Notes: generated by a model not told the origin, from the letters alone. Shown: positions 1-9,023, counted from the first letter of the stretch. The stretch is 64,000 nt of DNA from Bradyrhizobium tropiciagri (GCF_018130545.1 NZ_JAFCKF010000002.1:248001-312000); one strand, 5' to 3'. Numbers and translations are program-made.

Positions 1-1284
1 GAGCACGTTGCCGGGCAGCAGCGCGACCGTGGCGTTGCTGCCGATGTTGGCGCCGTAGAAGTCGATGGTGTCGCCGATCGCAAAACCACTGATGACGTTG
101 GTGGGCGCTGCGTGTCCGTCGATCTCCAGCGTTCCGCCGCTGCCTTCGAACACGATCGGGGTCGTGCCGGTCGAGGCGTTGTTGTTGAAATCCGCAAGTC
201 CGCCCGCAATGAACACGCCGTCGGCGCTGCCGCCGGCATCGACGTTCAGCGTGGCGCCGGCCTCGACCGTGATGCCGTGGATGACGCCGCCATTGTACAC
301 TTCGGCATTTCCGCCGTGCAGGATGGCGCTGTCGGCGATCCCGGAGACATCGAGCGTGCCGCCCGGCTGCACGACCAGGTTGGCGGCGGTCTGGCCGGAG
401 GCGACGTAATAGATCTCGCCGTTGATCACGAAATTGTCGGGAAGCGACGGATCCCATCCCAGCACCTGCATCAAGGTCAGATCATTCTGGGTCAGGCCGT
501 TGATGACGCCGTAATCGCTCTCATTGTTGAAGGAGTCGTTGCCGAACGGGCCCGGCCCGCCGCCGGAGCCGTAGCCGGAATCCCAATCGCCGAGATCGCC
601 CTTGGCGATGTGGTTGTTCCAGCTGCCGAGGCTGGTCGCGCCATCATCGATCGAGAAATAGCCGGTGGAGTGGACCGCGCCGGACGCCAGTTCGCGAACA
701 CCGGGTGCAGAAAACCGGAACAGGTCGGGGACGCCCCAGCCGTTGGAATAGTGCTCGCCCTTGACCCCGAGCTCGGAGTCACGGCCCATCACCTCGGTGA
801 TCTCGTGCTCGATGCTGCCGACCAGGTAATACTGGTTAGGCCCCGGCGTTGCGGTGGGATTGAACGACCAGTCGGTGTTGGCGCTGGTGCTGAAGCCGAC
901 CCAGCCGTCGATGGTGGTGTCATCGGCATTGATCAGGCCGAGCGCCTTGGCCTCGGCGCGACCGATGTCGAACACGCCACCGCCGGTCGGATCGGATGCC
1001 GGCAGCGTCGCGAAGGCGGCGAGTTGGTCGGCTGAGGTGCCATGGGCGATCAGCGCGTCCCGGATCGTGGTGTAGTCATAGCGCGGCGCTTCGGCTTCCT
1101 CGCTTTCGCCGAGGTCGTTGGCGTTGAGCGCTGCGCCACCGATTTCGCCCCAACCGACATGGATGTTGAGGGTGACGTTGTTGGTGAAGGCGGCGTCGAG
1201 CAGGTTCACGACGTAGGAGACCGCGGTCTTGAACGCGGCCGGAGCGCTATTCACGCTGCTGTCGTAGATGATGTTGATCTGCAA
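1..1284 (-). CDS. Secreted metalloprotease-like protein with AIDA-type repeats (3' end outside window)
   Basis: The minus-strand frame stays open from about 1314 to the window edge, so the C-terminus is missing. I chose a TTG start at 1284 because a perfect GGGGAGG lies 5 bases upstream. A GTG at 1314 is the alternative, and an in-frame TGA lies just before it. The N-terminal half contains HEITEVMGRDSEL, a zinc-protease-like helix with HExxE rather than HExxH. The second half has glycine/asparagine-rich repeats (VASGQTAANLVVQPGGTLDV, then HGGNAEVYNGG) typical of AIDA-type surface repeats. No N-terminal signal peptide is visible, so export would be by type I or another route. Proteolytic activity is inferred from the motif only. 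It is divergent from the kinase gene to its right. Confidence 0.75.
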   Translation of the reverse strand, partial: MQINIIYDSSVNSAPAAFKTAVSYVVNLLDAAFTNNVTLNIHVGWGEIGGAALNANDLGESEEAEAPRYDYTTIRDALIAHGTSADQLAAFATLPASDPTGGGVFDIGRAEAKALGLINADDTTIDGWVGFSTSANTDWSFNPTATPGPNQYYLVGSIEHEITEVMGRDSELGVKGEHYSNGWGVPDLFRFSAPGVRELASGAVHSTGYFSIDDGATSLGSWNNHIAKGDLGDWDSGYGSGGGPGPFGNDSFNNESDYGVINGLTQNDLTLMQVLGWDPSLPDNFVINGEIYYVASGQTAANLVVQPGGTLDVSGIADSAILHGGNAEVYNGGVIHGITVEAGATLNVDAGGSADGVFIAGGLADFNNNASTGTTPIVFEGSGGTLEIDGHAAPTNVISGFAIGDTIDFYGANIGSNATVALLPGNVL

Positions 1285-1394
1285 CGATGCCTCCCCGGCA
1301 TGCGGCGTCGGCACCAGGATAGGTCAGCTGGGCGGACGAAGCTTGGACTATCCGGCGTCAGACCCGGATCAACCGGCGCCGGGGGCGGGCATCC

Positions 1395-1410
1395 TCCGTA
1401 CTAATACGGA
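1395..1410. promoter_or_regulatory. Inverted repeat between divergent genes (candidate operator)
   Basis: TCCGTA-CTAA-TACGGA is a perfect 6-bp inverted repeat with a 4-base spacer. It lies between the divergent protease-like gene and the hybrid histidine kinase gene. Its size and symmetry fit a helix-turn-helix dimer site, but the cognate regulator is unknown. Confidence 0.35.
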
Positions 1411-1543
1411 TACGAAAGTGGCGGATTACCGAGTCGGACTCGGCTAAGCAACAGGGATATTGCTCCGGCGCCGACGGCCCCTTTCCGAATACTGCTTTTC
1501 CTTTTCCATTTTCGGGTGCAGCCGACGCGTGGGGTTGGTCGGG

Positions 1544-3847
1544 ATGAATTTGTCGGGCCGTCTGGCGGTCGGGATGATGCTTCCGGTCGTCGTGCTGCTG
1601 CTCGCATTGGGCTTCATCCATGGCGTCAGCTGGCCGGGCATCCTGCTCGCGGCTGGCGCGGTTGCGGTGGTGTTGATGAGTGCTGAGGGGATTACGAGGT
1701 CGACGTCCGAGCCGCTCGCCCAGATGACACGGGCTGCGGAGACGCTGTCTCGTGGCGAGCCGGTGCCGATCCGCCCTGATGGCAATCCCGAGGCGTCGCG
1801 GCTCGCCGCGACGCTTGCCGAGTTGTCGGCGCAATTGGGCAGCAGGCAGATCCTGTTGGAGAAGACCATCGAGAGCATCCGCGATCCGGTGGTGGTCGTC
1901 GACCAGCATGGGGTGGTCGTGATCGCCAACGCCGCGGCGCGGCGGCTGTATAGTGTCGAACCCGGCTTCGACACCCTGACCGGGGTTCGCTCGTTCCAGA
2001 ATTATTTTGCCGACGGCACGACCATGATGCCGATCTCGGACACGCCGGTGGCGCGCGCGCTGCGCGGCGATGACATCGACGATTTCGAACTGATCGTAAG
2101 ACCTCTGTCGCGGGATCCGGAGGTTTGCCTCGTCGCCAATGCCAGGCCGTTGCGCGACGACGCCGGCAATTTGCGTGGCGCGGTCGCGGTGCTGCACGAC
2201 GTCACGGCGCAGCGGCGGGCGCATCAGGCTCTGGTCGACAGCGAGCAGATGGCGCAGGCCATCATCAGGACCGCGCTCGACGCCTTCGTCCAGACCGACC
2301 AGGACGGCATCGTGCTCGACTGGAGCCCGCAGGCCGAGGCACTAAGCGGCTGGACGCGATCCGAGACGATCGGCTGCCGGGTGGTGGAGCTGGTGTTTCC
2401 GGAAGAACTCCGGGATGCGCACAGGCAGCGGATCGCCCGGTTCTTGAACGAGACCGCCGGCGGCGGCATGGGGATGCGATACGAGTCCGAATCCGTGCAC
2501 CGCGACGGCCACCGCTTCTTCGTCGAGGTCTCGCTCAATGCGCTCAAGCGCGGCGACGGTTATGTCATCAATGCCTTCGTCCGGGACATCACTCAGCGCC
2601 GGATCGCCGAGGAGCAGCTGATCCAGGCGCAGCGAACTGAATCGCTCGGGCGACTGACCGGCGGCATCGCGCACGACTTCAACAACATGCTGACCGTGAT
2701 CACCGGCACGGTCGAGATCCTCGCCGACGGCGTCAAGGACAACCCGCAGCTTGCCGCGATCGCCAAACTGATCAGCGATGCTGCCGATCGCGGCGCGCAG
2801 CTCACCTCGAGCCTGCTGGCATTCGCGCGCAAGCAGCCGCTGCAGCCGGCCGAGACCGACGTCAACGACCTGATCGACGAGGTGGTGCGGCTGTTGTCGC
2901 AGACACTCGGCTCGCAGACCGAGATCAGGACGGAGCTTGGCCGCGGCGCCTGGCTCGCCTTTGTCGACCGCAGCCAGCTCGGTGCTGCGCTGGTCAATCT
3001 CGCCATCAATGCGCGCGATGCCATGCCCGAGGGCGGCACGCTGACCTTTACGACCCGCAACGTCCAGCTCGGCGTTCCCGACGCCGTGGCGCGCGGCGTC
3101 GAGCGTGCAGGCGACCATCTCGTGATCGAGGTGAGCGACACCGGCACCGGGATTTCGCCGTCGCATCTGGAGAAGATCTTCGATCCGTTCTTCTCCACCA
3201 AGGAGGTCGGGCAGGGCACCGGGCTCGGGCTCAGCATGGTGTTCGGCTTCGTCAAGCAGAGCGGCGGCGGGATCGAGGTCAAGAGCGAGCCGGGACGCGG
3301 CGCGATCTTCAGGATCTATCTGCCCAAGGCCGACGGCGCTGCGCCGCGCGCCGCCGAGGAGGACGATCAGCCGGTCAGGGGCGGCAGCGAGACCATCCTG
3401 TGCGTCGAGGACGATCCCACGATCCGTGCCTACGTCACCGAGCAGCTCGAAAGCCTCGGCTACAAGGTGCTGGTGGCGGCGAACGCGGACGCCGCGCTCG
3501 AGATCGTCAGCTCCGGCTCCGCGTTCGATCTGCTGTTCACCGACATCGTGATGCCCGGCAGCATGAACGGCCGGCAGCTCGCCGATTGGCTGATGGTCGG
3601 GCGGCCGGCGCTGCGGGTGCTGTTCACCTCGGGTTACAGCGACGGCGTGCTGCCGGCACAGCAGGGGCGCAGCGGTCACGGCATCCCGCTCTTGACCAAG
3701 CCGTATCGGCGCAGCGAGCTGGCGCGCATGCTGCGGCGCTGCCTCGATCTTCAGATCGACTTCCAGGGGGATCCGGTTCCGCAGCCTTACTCCGTGCAGC
3801 CCGATCTCGAACGCTTCATGCGCGAGAATCCGCCCGAGAAGACGTAG
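1544..3847 (+). CDS. Hybrid sensor histidine kinase with PAS domains and receiver
   Basis: Membrane-bound two-component sensor of 767 residues from the ATG at 1544 (MNLSGRLAVGMML). The frame is open to an ATG at 1460, but those 28 extra residues do not look like a kinase N-terminus. Two hydrophobic segments (about 7-27 and 31-48) precede a HAMP-like linker, two PAS domains (about 104-230 and 238-360) and a HisKA domain with GGIAHDFNNML, phospho-acceptor His377. The ATPase domain has DTGTGIS, FDPFFSTK and GQGTGLGLS. A C-terminal receiver starts with ETILCVEDD and has phospho-acceptor Asp667 in FTDIVMPG. There is no DNA-binding output domain, so a separate response regulator is expected elsewhere. 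The signal is unknown. Confidence 0.9.
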   Translation: MNLSGRLAVGMMLPVVVLLLALGFIHGVSWPGILLAAGAVAVVLMSAEGITRSTSEPLAQMTRAAETLSRGEPVPIRPDGNPEASRLAATLAELSAQLGSRQILLEKTIESIRDPVVVVDQHGVVVIANAAARRLYSVEPGFDTLTGVRSFQNYFADGTTMMPISDTPVARALRGDDIDDFELIVRPLSRDPEVCLVANARPLRDDAGNLRGAVAVLHDVTAQRRAHQALVDSEQMAQAIIRTALDAFVQTDQDGIVLDWSPQAEALSGWTRSETIGCRVVELVFPEELRDAHRQRIARFLNETAGGGMGMRYESESVHRDGHRFFVEVSLNALKRGDGYVINAFVRDITQRRIAEEQLIQAQRTESLGRLTGGIAHDFNNMLTVITGTVEILADGVKDNPQLAAIAKLISDAADRGAQLTSSLLAFARKQPLQPAETDVNDLIDEVVRLLSQTLGSQTEIRTELGRGAWLAFVDRSQLGAALVNLAINARDAMPEGGTLTFTTRNVQLGVPDAVARGVERAGDHLVIEVSDTGTGISPSHLEKIFDPFFSTKEVGQGTGLGLSMVFGFVKQSGGGIEVKSEPGRGAIFRIYLPKADGAAPRAAEEDDQPVRGGSETILCVEDDPTIRAYVTEQLESLGYKVLVAANADAALEIVSSGSAFDLLFTDIVMPGSMNGRQLADWLMVGRPALRVLFTSGYSDGVLPAQQGRSGHGIPLLTKPYRRSELARMLRRCLDLQIDFQGDPVPQPYSVQPDLERFMRENPPEKT

Positions 3848-3909
3848 CGCTCGAACCATCCTGCGCGCTACGCTGATCGGCGAATGGCAGGCGAGGGAGA
3901 GCAGCGCGC

Positions 3910-4968
3910 GTGCAGGACCACAGCAAGATCGCAATCTTCGACGGCCACAACGACGCGGCTCAGCAGCTCGTTGAATACCGGGAAGATGGACGGGATTTCC
4001 TGGTCCGCGCGGAGCAGGGCCACCTCGATCTGCCGCGCGCCCGGGAAGGCGGCATGGTCGGTGGCCTGTTCGCGCTGTACGCCAAGGCGGAGCATCCGCG
4101 CCAGGGCGATTTCACCCGCACCGCCGACGGCTACGAGGTGCGTCTTGCCGATCCGATCGATGCCGCCTACGCGCACCGCACCATCGATGCGCAATTGAGC
4201 GCGCTGGAGCGCATGGTGGCGCGCGCCGACGGACAAATCCGCCGGGCGACCACGGTGGATGAGATCGAGGCGGCACGACGAGACGGTGCGTTTGTCATTG
4301 TGGTGCACCTCGAGGGCGCCGAAGCGATCGACGCCGACCTGGACGGGCTGGCGGCGCTCCATGCCCGCGGTCTGCGGTCGCTCGGTCCGGTCTGGAGCCG
4401 CCCCAACATCTTCGGCCACGGCGTGCCGTTTGCCTATCCGCGCTCGCCGGATACCGGTCCGGGGTTGACGGATGCGGGAAAAGCGCTGGTCAAGGCCTGC
4501 AATCAGCTCGGCATCATGGTCGACGCAGCGCACCTCAACGAGCGCGGCTTCTGGGATCTGGTGGCGATCAGCACGGCACCCATCGTCGCCACCCACGCCT
4601 GTGCGCATGCGGTCTGCCCGGCGACTCGCAACCTCACCGATCGGCAACTCGACGCCATCACGGCATCAGGCGGCGTCGTGGGTTTCAATTTCAGTGTCTC
4701 CGAGGTGCGCCCGGACGGGCGCAGTGATCCGGACGCCCCGATCGAGACGGTCGTCGACCACCTCAGCTATCTGATCGAGCGGATGGGTGACGATCATGTG
4801 GCGCTGGGGTCCGACTTCGACGGTGCGGTGATGCCACGTCCGCTCAAGGACGCGAGCCATCTGCCGAACCTGATCCAGGGCCTGCGCGCGCACGGCTTCG
4901 ATGAGGCCACGCTGCGCAAAATCGCCTTCGACAATTGGATGCGGGTGCTGCGCCAAAGCTGGCGGTGA
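3910..4968 (+). CDS. Peptidase M19 family dipeptidase (renal dipeptidase-like)
   Basis: Zinc dipeptidase of 352 residues from a GTG start, with GGGAGAG upstream and no signal peptide, so probably cytoplasmic. Features of the amidohydrolase-fold M19 family are visible: FDGHNDA near the N-terminus (first metal His/Asp), HLEGAEAI (bridging Glu), a histidine in THACAHAV, and GSDFDGAVMP near the C-terminus. Family members hydrolyse dipeptides, including some with a D-residue. It starts 62 bases after the kinase gene. A solute-binding protein follows on the same strand after about 90 bases, so a link to peptide or amino-acid scavenging is possible but not shown. Confidence 0.9.
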   Translation: MQDHSKIAIFDGHNDAAQQLVEYREDGRDFLVRAEQGHLDLPRAREGGMVGGLFALYAKAEHPRQGDFTRTADGYEVRLADPIDAAYAHRTIDAQLSALERMVARADGQIRRATTVDEIEAARRDGAFVIVVHLEGAEAIDADLDGLAALHARGLRSLGPVWSRPNIFGHGVPFAYPRSPDTGPGLTDAGKALVKACNQLGIMVDAAHLNERGFWDLVAISTAPIVATHACAHAVCPATRNLTDRQLDAITASGGVVGFNFSVSEVRPDGRSDPDAPIETVVDHLSYLIERMGDDHVALGSDFDGAVMPRPLKDASHLPNLIQGLRAHGFDEATLRKIAFDNWMRVLRQSWR

Positions 4969-5058
4969 AAACCGCTGCACACTTTCCATCGATCGTGATC
5001 TATTGTCGGCGAACAACAACGGCGCGGCCGGTCAACGGCCCGATTCAGGGAGCGTGAC

Positions 5059-6126
5059 ATGCAGGACCGCACATGGTCGAGACGCGACTGGCTCAAGGTG
5101 ACGGCAGCGACCGCGGCCGGCATGGTGTTCGCCGAACCCTTAAGGGCGGCGGCGCCGCCGGCGGAAGCGGTGACGCCGGAGCTGATCGCTGCGGCCAAGA
5201 AGGAAGGCAAGATCTCGTTCTACAGCGCGCTGGAATTGAACACCGCCGAGCGGCTCGCGCGTGACTTCGAGCAGAAATATCCCGGGATCGCCGTCCGCGT
5301 TGAACGTTCCGGCGCGGAGCGGATCTTCCAGCGCATCGCGCAGGAGCAGGGCAGCGGCATCCATGCCGTCGACGTCGCCAACTCGACCGATCCCGCGCAT
5401 TATCTCGACTGGAAGAAGAACGACTGGCTCGCGGCCTACCTGCCGGAAGAGGTCGTCAGGAATTTTCCCGCCGACCAGATCGATCCCGACGGCACCTCCG
5501 CGACGTCCTGCGCCTGGTTCGAGGTGATCGGCTACAACACCGATCAGGTCAAGCGCGAGGAGGCGCCGAAGAGCTACGCCGATTTGCTCGACCCGAAATG
5601 GCGCGGCAAGATCGTCAAGGGCCACCCGAGCTATTCCGGCGCGATCATGACCGCGACCTTCGTGCTGGCGCGCGACCTCGGCTGGCCGTATCTGGAAAAG
5701 CTTGCGCAGCAGCGGGTGATGCAGGTGCAGTCTGCGGCCGATCCGCCGAAGAAGATCCTGCTCGGCGAGCGCGCGGTCATGGCCGACGGCAACGACTACA
5801 ACCTCGTGCTGGCCAAGGACCAGGGCAAGCCGGTCGAGGTGGTCTACCCGACCGAGGGCTCGCCGCTGATCATCGTGCCGAGCGGCATTTTCAAGAGCGC
5901 GCCGAACCCGAATGCGGCACGGCTGTTCCAGAGCTTCTTCTTCAGCGCCGAGACCCAGCAGATGCTGGCCGACGAGTTCGCGCACCGCTCGTTCCACGGC
6001 AAGGTGAAGGAGAAGGCTGGCCACGTACCGCTCGACAAATTGAAGATGCTGAAGGCCGATCCGGCCCAGGTGCAGGCGCAGAGCGAGGAGATCAAGGCGC
6101 GCTACGCGAAGCTGTTTCGCGTATAG
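5059..6126 (+). CDS. Tat-exported ABC transporter substrate-binding protein (iron/putrescine fold family)
   Basis: 355-residue periplasmic binding protein. The N-terminus has a twin-arginine signal (SRRDWLK at 7-13, then an Ala-rich segment ending near LRAAAPP). The mature part starts EAVTPELIAAAKKEGKISFY, typical of the Fe(III)/2-aminoethylphosphonate class of extracellular solute-binding proteins, and includes YADLLDPKWRGKIV. GGGAGCGTGAC precedes the ATG. No permease or ATPase gene lies nearby, so it is either an orphan binding protein or works with a transporter encoded elsewhere. The ligand cannot be read from the sequence. Confidence 0.85.
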   Translation: MQDRTWSRRDWLKVTAATAAGMVFAEPLRAAAPPAEAVTPELIAAAKKEGKISFYSALELNTAERLARDFEQKYPGIAVRVERSGAERIFQRIAQEQGSGIHAVDVANSTDPAHYLDWKKNDWLAAYLPEEVVRNFPADQIDPDGTSATSCAWFEVIGYNTDQVKREEAPKSYADLLDPKWRGKIVKGHPSYSGAIMTATFVLARDLGWPYLEKLAQQRVMQVQSAADPPKKILLGERAVMADGNDYNLVLAKDQGKPVEVVYPTEGSPLIIVPSGIFKSAPNPNAARLFQSFFFSAETQQMLADEFAHRSFHGKVKEKAGHVPLDKLKMLKADPAQVQAQSEEIKARYAKLFRV

Positions 6127-6148
6127 ACGTCAGGCACCGCATCGTCGT

Positions 6149-6164
6149 CCCGGCGCATGCCGGG
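6149..6164. terminator. Short GC hairpin between convergent genes
   Basis: CCCGGC-GCAT-GCCGGG lies between two convergent binding-protein genes. There is no T-tract, so it could be a weak bidirectional terminator or a short dispersed palindromic repeat. Confidence 0.35.
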
Positions 6165-6192
6165 GCAACGATACGGATTGGGCGGCGCCGGG

Positions 6193-7422
6193 CTAACCCC
6201 CGACCTCCGCGCTGAGCATGGGCCCGAACAGCTCCCATCGCTCCCCCTTGAACCGTCTGAGCTGCATCTGCTTGATCGGCGCGAAATCGATCGGGCTGGT
6301 GTTCATCGTGATGCCGGGCAGCAGATTTTTGGTGCGGAAAGCCTTCAGGTTGGCGGCCTGTCTCATCACGTTCGCGCGGGTGAGATCATCGCCGCACTGC
6401 TTCAGCACCTGAACCAGCGTCTGAGCGGCGTTGTAACCCGTTATCACCAGGCTGTCGGCCCGGTTGCCTTCGGGGAAGTATTTGGCGAGATATTCGTCGA
6501 ACGCCTTCATGCCGGGATCGTCCTTCCATTGCGGATCGAGCGGATCCATCAGGTAGGCCACTGAAATGATGCCTTGTGCATTCTCGAAGCCCGCAGGCTG
6601 GATTACGGCGCCGATCGAGGAGCCGACCGAATTGAGGATGTGCAACGGTTTCCAGCCGATCTCGGCAGTCTTCTTGATGGCCTGCGCCGCGAATTTCGGC
6701 GTGGCGATGTCGACGAAGACATCGGCATTCATCGATTTCATCTTGACGATGTGCGTGTCGATGGTCGGCTCGGCGACCTCATACGCATCCTCGGTCACGA
6801 TCATCGACGCCGCCTTGTCGCCAAGACCGTCCTTCAGGCCTTTGAGATAATCCTTGCCGTAATCGTCGTTTTGGTAGAGGACAGCGATCCTGCCATTCGG
6901 CCGCTCCTTCAAGATGTGCTTGGCGTAAATCCGTCCCTCGCTCTGGTAGCTGGGCTGCCAGCCCATGGTCCACGGGAAGTTCTGCGGATCATTCCATTTG
7001 GTCGCGCCGGTTTGGATGAACAGCTGCGGCACTTTCTTTGTGTTCATGTATTTCTGAATGGCGCCGTTGGATGCGGTGCCGAGTGCGGCGAAGATCAGCA
7101 AGACCTCGTCGCCTTCGACCAGCTTGCGCGCCTGCTCGACCGCTTTCGGCGGACTGTAGCCGTCATCATAGGAGATGAAATTGATCTTGCGGCCATTGAT
7201 GCCGCCCTCGGCGTTGATCTTGCGGAAATAGGCCGCCTGGGCCCGGCCGTTGGTTCCATAGGCGGATGCCGGTCCGCTGTAGGGCATGATGTTGCCGATC
7301 TTGATCTCAGTATCGGTTGCGCCGGTGTCGTATTTCTTCTGGGCAAATGCGCTGCCGGCACAGACAGCGAGAGTAATGATGGCGGTCGAAAGCGCCGCCA
7401 TTCGTCGAGCGACGAAGGACAT
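6193..7422 (-). CDS. Branched-chain amino-acid-type ABC transporter substrate-binding protein
   Basis: Periplasmic binding protein of the LivJ-like family (type I fold), 409 residues. I chose the ATG at 7422 because GGGGAGAAACGAG precedes it and it yields a proper Sec signal (MSFVARRMAALSTAIITLAV, cleavage near AFAQ). The longer frame upstream is non-coding in character. The mature start GATDTEIKIGNIMPYSGPAS is the usual one for this family, and YDDGYSPPKAVEQARKLV is the ligand-cleft region. No permease or ATPase genes are adjacent. It is transcribed in the same direction as the AraC-type gene upstream but separated from it by 192 bases. The ligand is unknown; amino acids or aromatic acids are usual for such orphans. 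Confidence 0.88.
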   Translation of the reverse strand: MSFVARRMAALSTAIITLAVCAGSAFAQKKYDTGATDTEIKIGNIMPYSGPASAYGTNGRAQAAYFRKINAEGGINGRKINFISYDDGYSPPKAVEQARKLVEGDEVLLIFAALGTASNGAIQKYMNTKKVPQLFIQTGATKWNDPQNFPWTMGWQPSYQSEGRIYAKHILKERPNGRIAVLYQNDDYGKDYLKGLKDGLGDKAASMIVTEDAYEVAEPTIDTHIVKMKSMNADVFVDIATPKFAAQAIKKTAEIGWKPLHILNSVGSSIGAVIQPAGFENAQGIISVAYLMDPLDPQWKDDPGMKAFDEYLAKYFPEGNRADSLVITGYNAAQTLVQVLKQCGDDLTRANVMRQAANLKAFRTKNLLPGITMNTSPIDFAPIKQMQLRRFKGERWELFGPMLSAEVGG

Positions 7423-7614
7423 CTCGTTTCTCCCCATGCAAAATACAAAATAAATGCGTCTGATTGTATCGAGGCCGCTTTCGCGGCCCGTACCGCGAGT
7501 GAACACCCGGCACCGATCATTGTCGATTCCGAACGTCGCAGATTGCGTGCCGCGTCGCATCGCTGCGCGCGGTTCGTCAGTGTTGCTGACCGTAGTGTTC
7601 CGGGAGTTCTGCCG

Positions 7615-8592
7615 CTATGCCGCACGCATCGCGCGCTGTGCGCGGTAGGCCTGGGGCGATAGCAGCGTCAGCTTACGGAAGGCTTTGCGGAAGCTGCTCT
7701 CGTCCTCGTAACCGGTGGCGCGGGCGATGGACTTGATCGGCTGCGTCGTGGTCTCCAGCAGCGTGCGGGCGTGCTCGACGCGGCGACGCATGATGAAGGC
7801 CTGCGGCGGCTCGTGGGTCAATTCGCGGAAGCGGCGGTTCAGCGTGCGCTCGCTCAGGCCCAGCGCATGCGCGAGGCTGCGCACCGTGACCGGCGCCTTG
7901 CCGGTGCGGCGCACCAGCATGTCCGCCTTGATCAGCAGAGGGTCCTGCCCGAACATGTAGCCGAGCGGCATGAAGATCGCCTGGGTGCGCTGGGCGGTGT
8001 CGATCACGGCATAGTCGGCGCAGACCTTTGCGACCTCCGCGCCTTCGACGAGCTCGATCAGCCGCAGCAGCAGATCGACCCACGACATCGGGCCGGCGGC
8101 GCAGACCAGGCGATCGGCCTGGGTGATAACGGCGTCGCCGGCGAGGTCGACCTTGGGATGGCGGCGGCGCAGCTCGCTTTGCAGCCACCAGGTGATGGTC
8201 GCGCGGCGGCCGTCGAGCAGGCCGGCATTAGCGAGCAGCAGCACGCCGCTGCAGAAGGCGCCGATCAGCCGGCCATTGGCATGTTGATGGCGCAGCCAGG
8301 CGCCGGCCCGGTCATATTGCGGTTGCAGGCGCTCGGCGGTCAGATGATCGACCAGGCTGCCCGGCACGATGATCGCGTCGCAGGCCATTCGCTTGCCGAT
8401 GGCGCCATCGACCGCAAGCAGCTTTCCGCCGCCGGCGCGCAGCGCCTTGCCGTCGAGCGAGAGGGTCTGCCAGCTGAACCGCGCCTTGCCGCCGCGCAGC
8501 TGCATCACATGGTTGGCGAGGGTGAGGATGTCGGCGATGCCGGCGACCGCCGATTGCATACAGCCTTCCAGCGCGAGGATCGCAAGCTTCAT
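7615..8592 (-). CDS. GlxA-family transcriptional regulator (DJ-1/PfpI domain plus AraC helix-turn-helix)
   Basis: 325-residue cytoplasmic regulator. Residues about 1-165 form a DJ-1/PfpI-like class I amidotransferase fold, with FCSGVLLLANAGLLDGR as the nucleophile-elbow region containing a Cys. Residues about 225-325 are an AraC double helix-turn-helix (LGLSERTLNRRF, then IARATGYEDESSFRKAFRK). The start MKLAILALEGC matches the family N-terminus. It is divergent from the tautomerase gene, and the 154-base gap contains strong palindromes. Control of that gene and of itself is therefore plausible. Confidence 0.9.
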   Translation of the reverse strand: MKLAILALEGCMQSAVAGIADILTLANHVMQLRGGKARFSWQTLSLDGKALRAGGGKLLAVDGAIGKRMACDAIIVPGSLVDHLTAERLQPQYDRAGAWLRHQHANGRLIGAFCSGVLLLANAGLLDGRRATITWWLQSELRRRHPKVDLAGDAVITQADRLVCAAGPMSWVDLLLRLIELVEGAEVAKVCADYAVIDTAQRTQAIFMPLGYMFGQDPLLIKADMLVRRTGKAPVTVRSLAHALGLSERTLNRRFRELTHEPPQAFIMRRRVEHARTLLETTTQPIKSIARATGYEDESSFRKAFRKLTLLSPQAYRAQRAMRAA

Positions 8593-8621
8593 GGGGACGT
8601 CCGGAATCTGCCGTCATCCTA

Positions 8622-8661
8622 CCCGATCGGCACGATCGGGCGATGGCAGATATTGCCCGAT
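8622..8661. promoter_or_regulatory. Nested inverted repeats between GlxA-type regulator and tautomerase (candidate operator)
   Basis: CCCGATCG-GCA-CGATCGGG (8622-8640) is a perfect 8-bp inverted repeat. Its right arm also pairs with GCCCGAT at 8655-8661 (ATCGGGC ... GCCCGAT). It sits about 30 bases upstream of the regulator start and 85 bases upstream of the tautomerase start, the expected position for a shared operator. No T-tract follows, which argues against a terminator. Confidence 0.45.
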
Positions 8662-8746
8662 CTCTGTCTGATCGGCCACTGCCTGATTGGGCCGTGGCGG
8701 TCCATCTTCGCTATCGTTGTCACAACCTCAGCAATGGAGAGAGACC

Positions 8747-9010
8747 ATGCCTTACGTCACCATTTCCACCGTCCGCGGCATCTTCGACGTCGCGCAGAAG
8801 AAGGCGATGCTCGAGCGCGTCACCGATCTCATGGTCGAGATCGAGGGCCAAGGTAACCCCGATTTCCGCCGCAACGTCTGGGTCAAGATCGAGGAAGGCG
8901 AGCCGGCGAGCTGGTCGCTCGGCGGCATGATCCCGTCGCCGGACGTGATCGCGGGTAACTTCGGGCCGCTCGACGCCGGCGGGCGACGGGTCGCCAAGGC
9001 GAAAGTGTAA
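8747..9010 (+). CDS. 4-oxalocrotonate tautomerase-like protein
   Basis: Small enzyme of 87 residues. Pro follows the initiator Met (MPYVTISTVRG), which after Met removal would be the catalytic Pro1 of the tautomerase superfamily. The length is slightly above the 60-80 residues of classical family members. GGAGAGAGACC precedes the ATG. Family enzymes interconvert keto and enol forms of small carboxylic acids, often in aromatic catabolism, but the substrate here is unknown. It is followed by a strong terminator, so it is monocistronic, and is probably controlled by the divergent GlxA-type regulator. Confidence 0.85.
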   Translation: MPYVTISTVRGIFDVAQKKAMLERVTDLMVEIEGQGNPDFRRNVWVKIEEGEPASWSLGGMIPSPDVIAGNFGPLDAGGRRVAKAKV

Positions 9011-9023
9011 CGGCCGCGACGAC

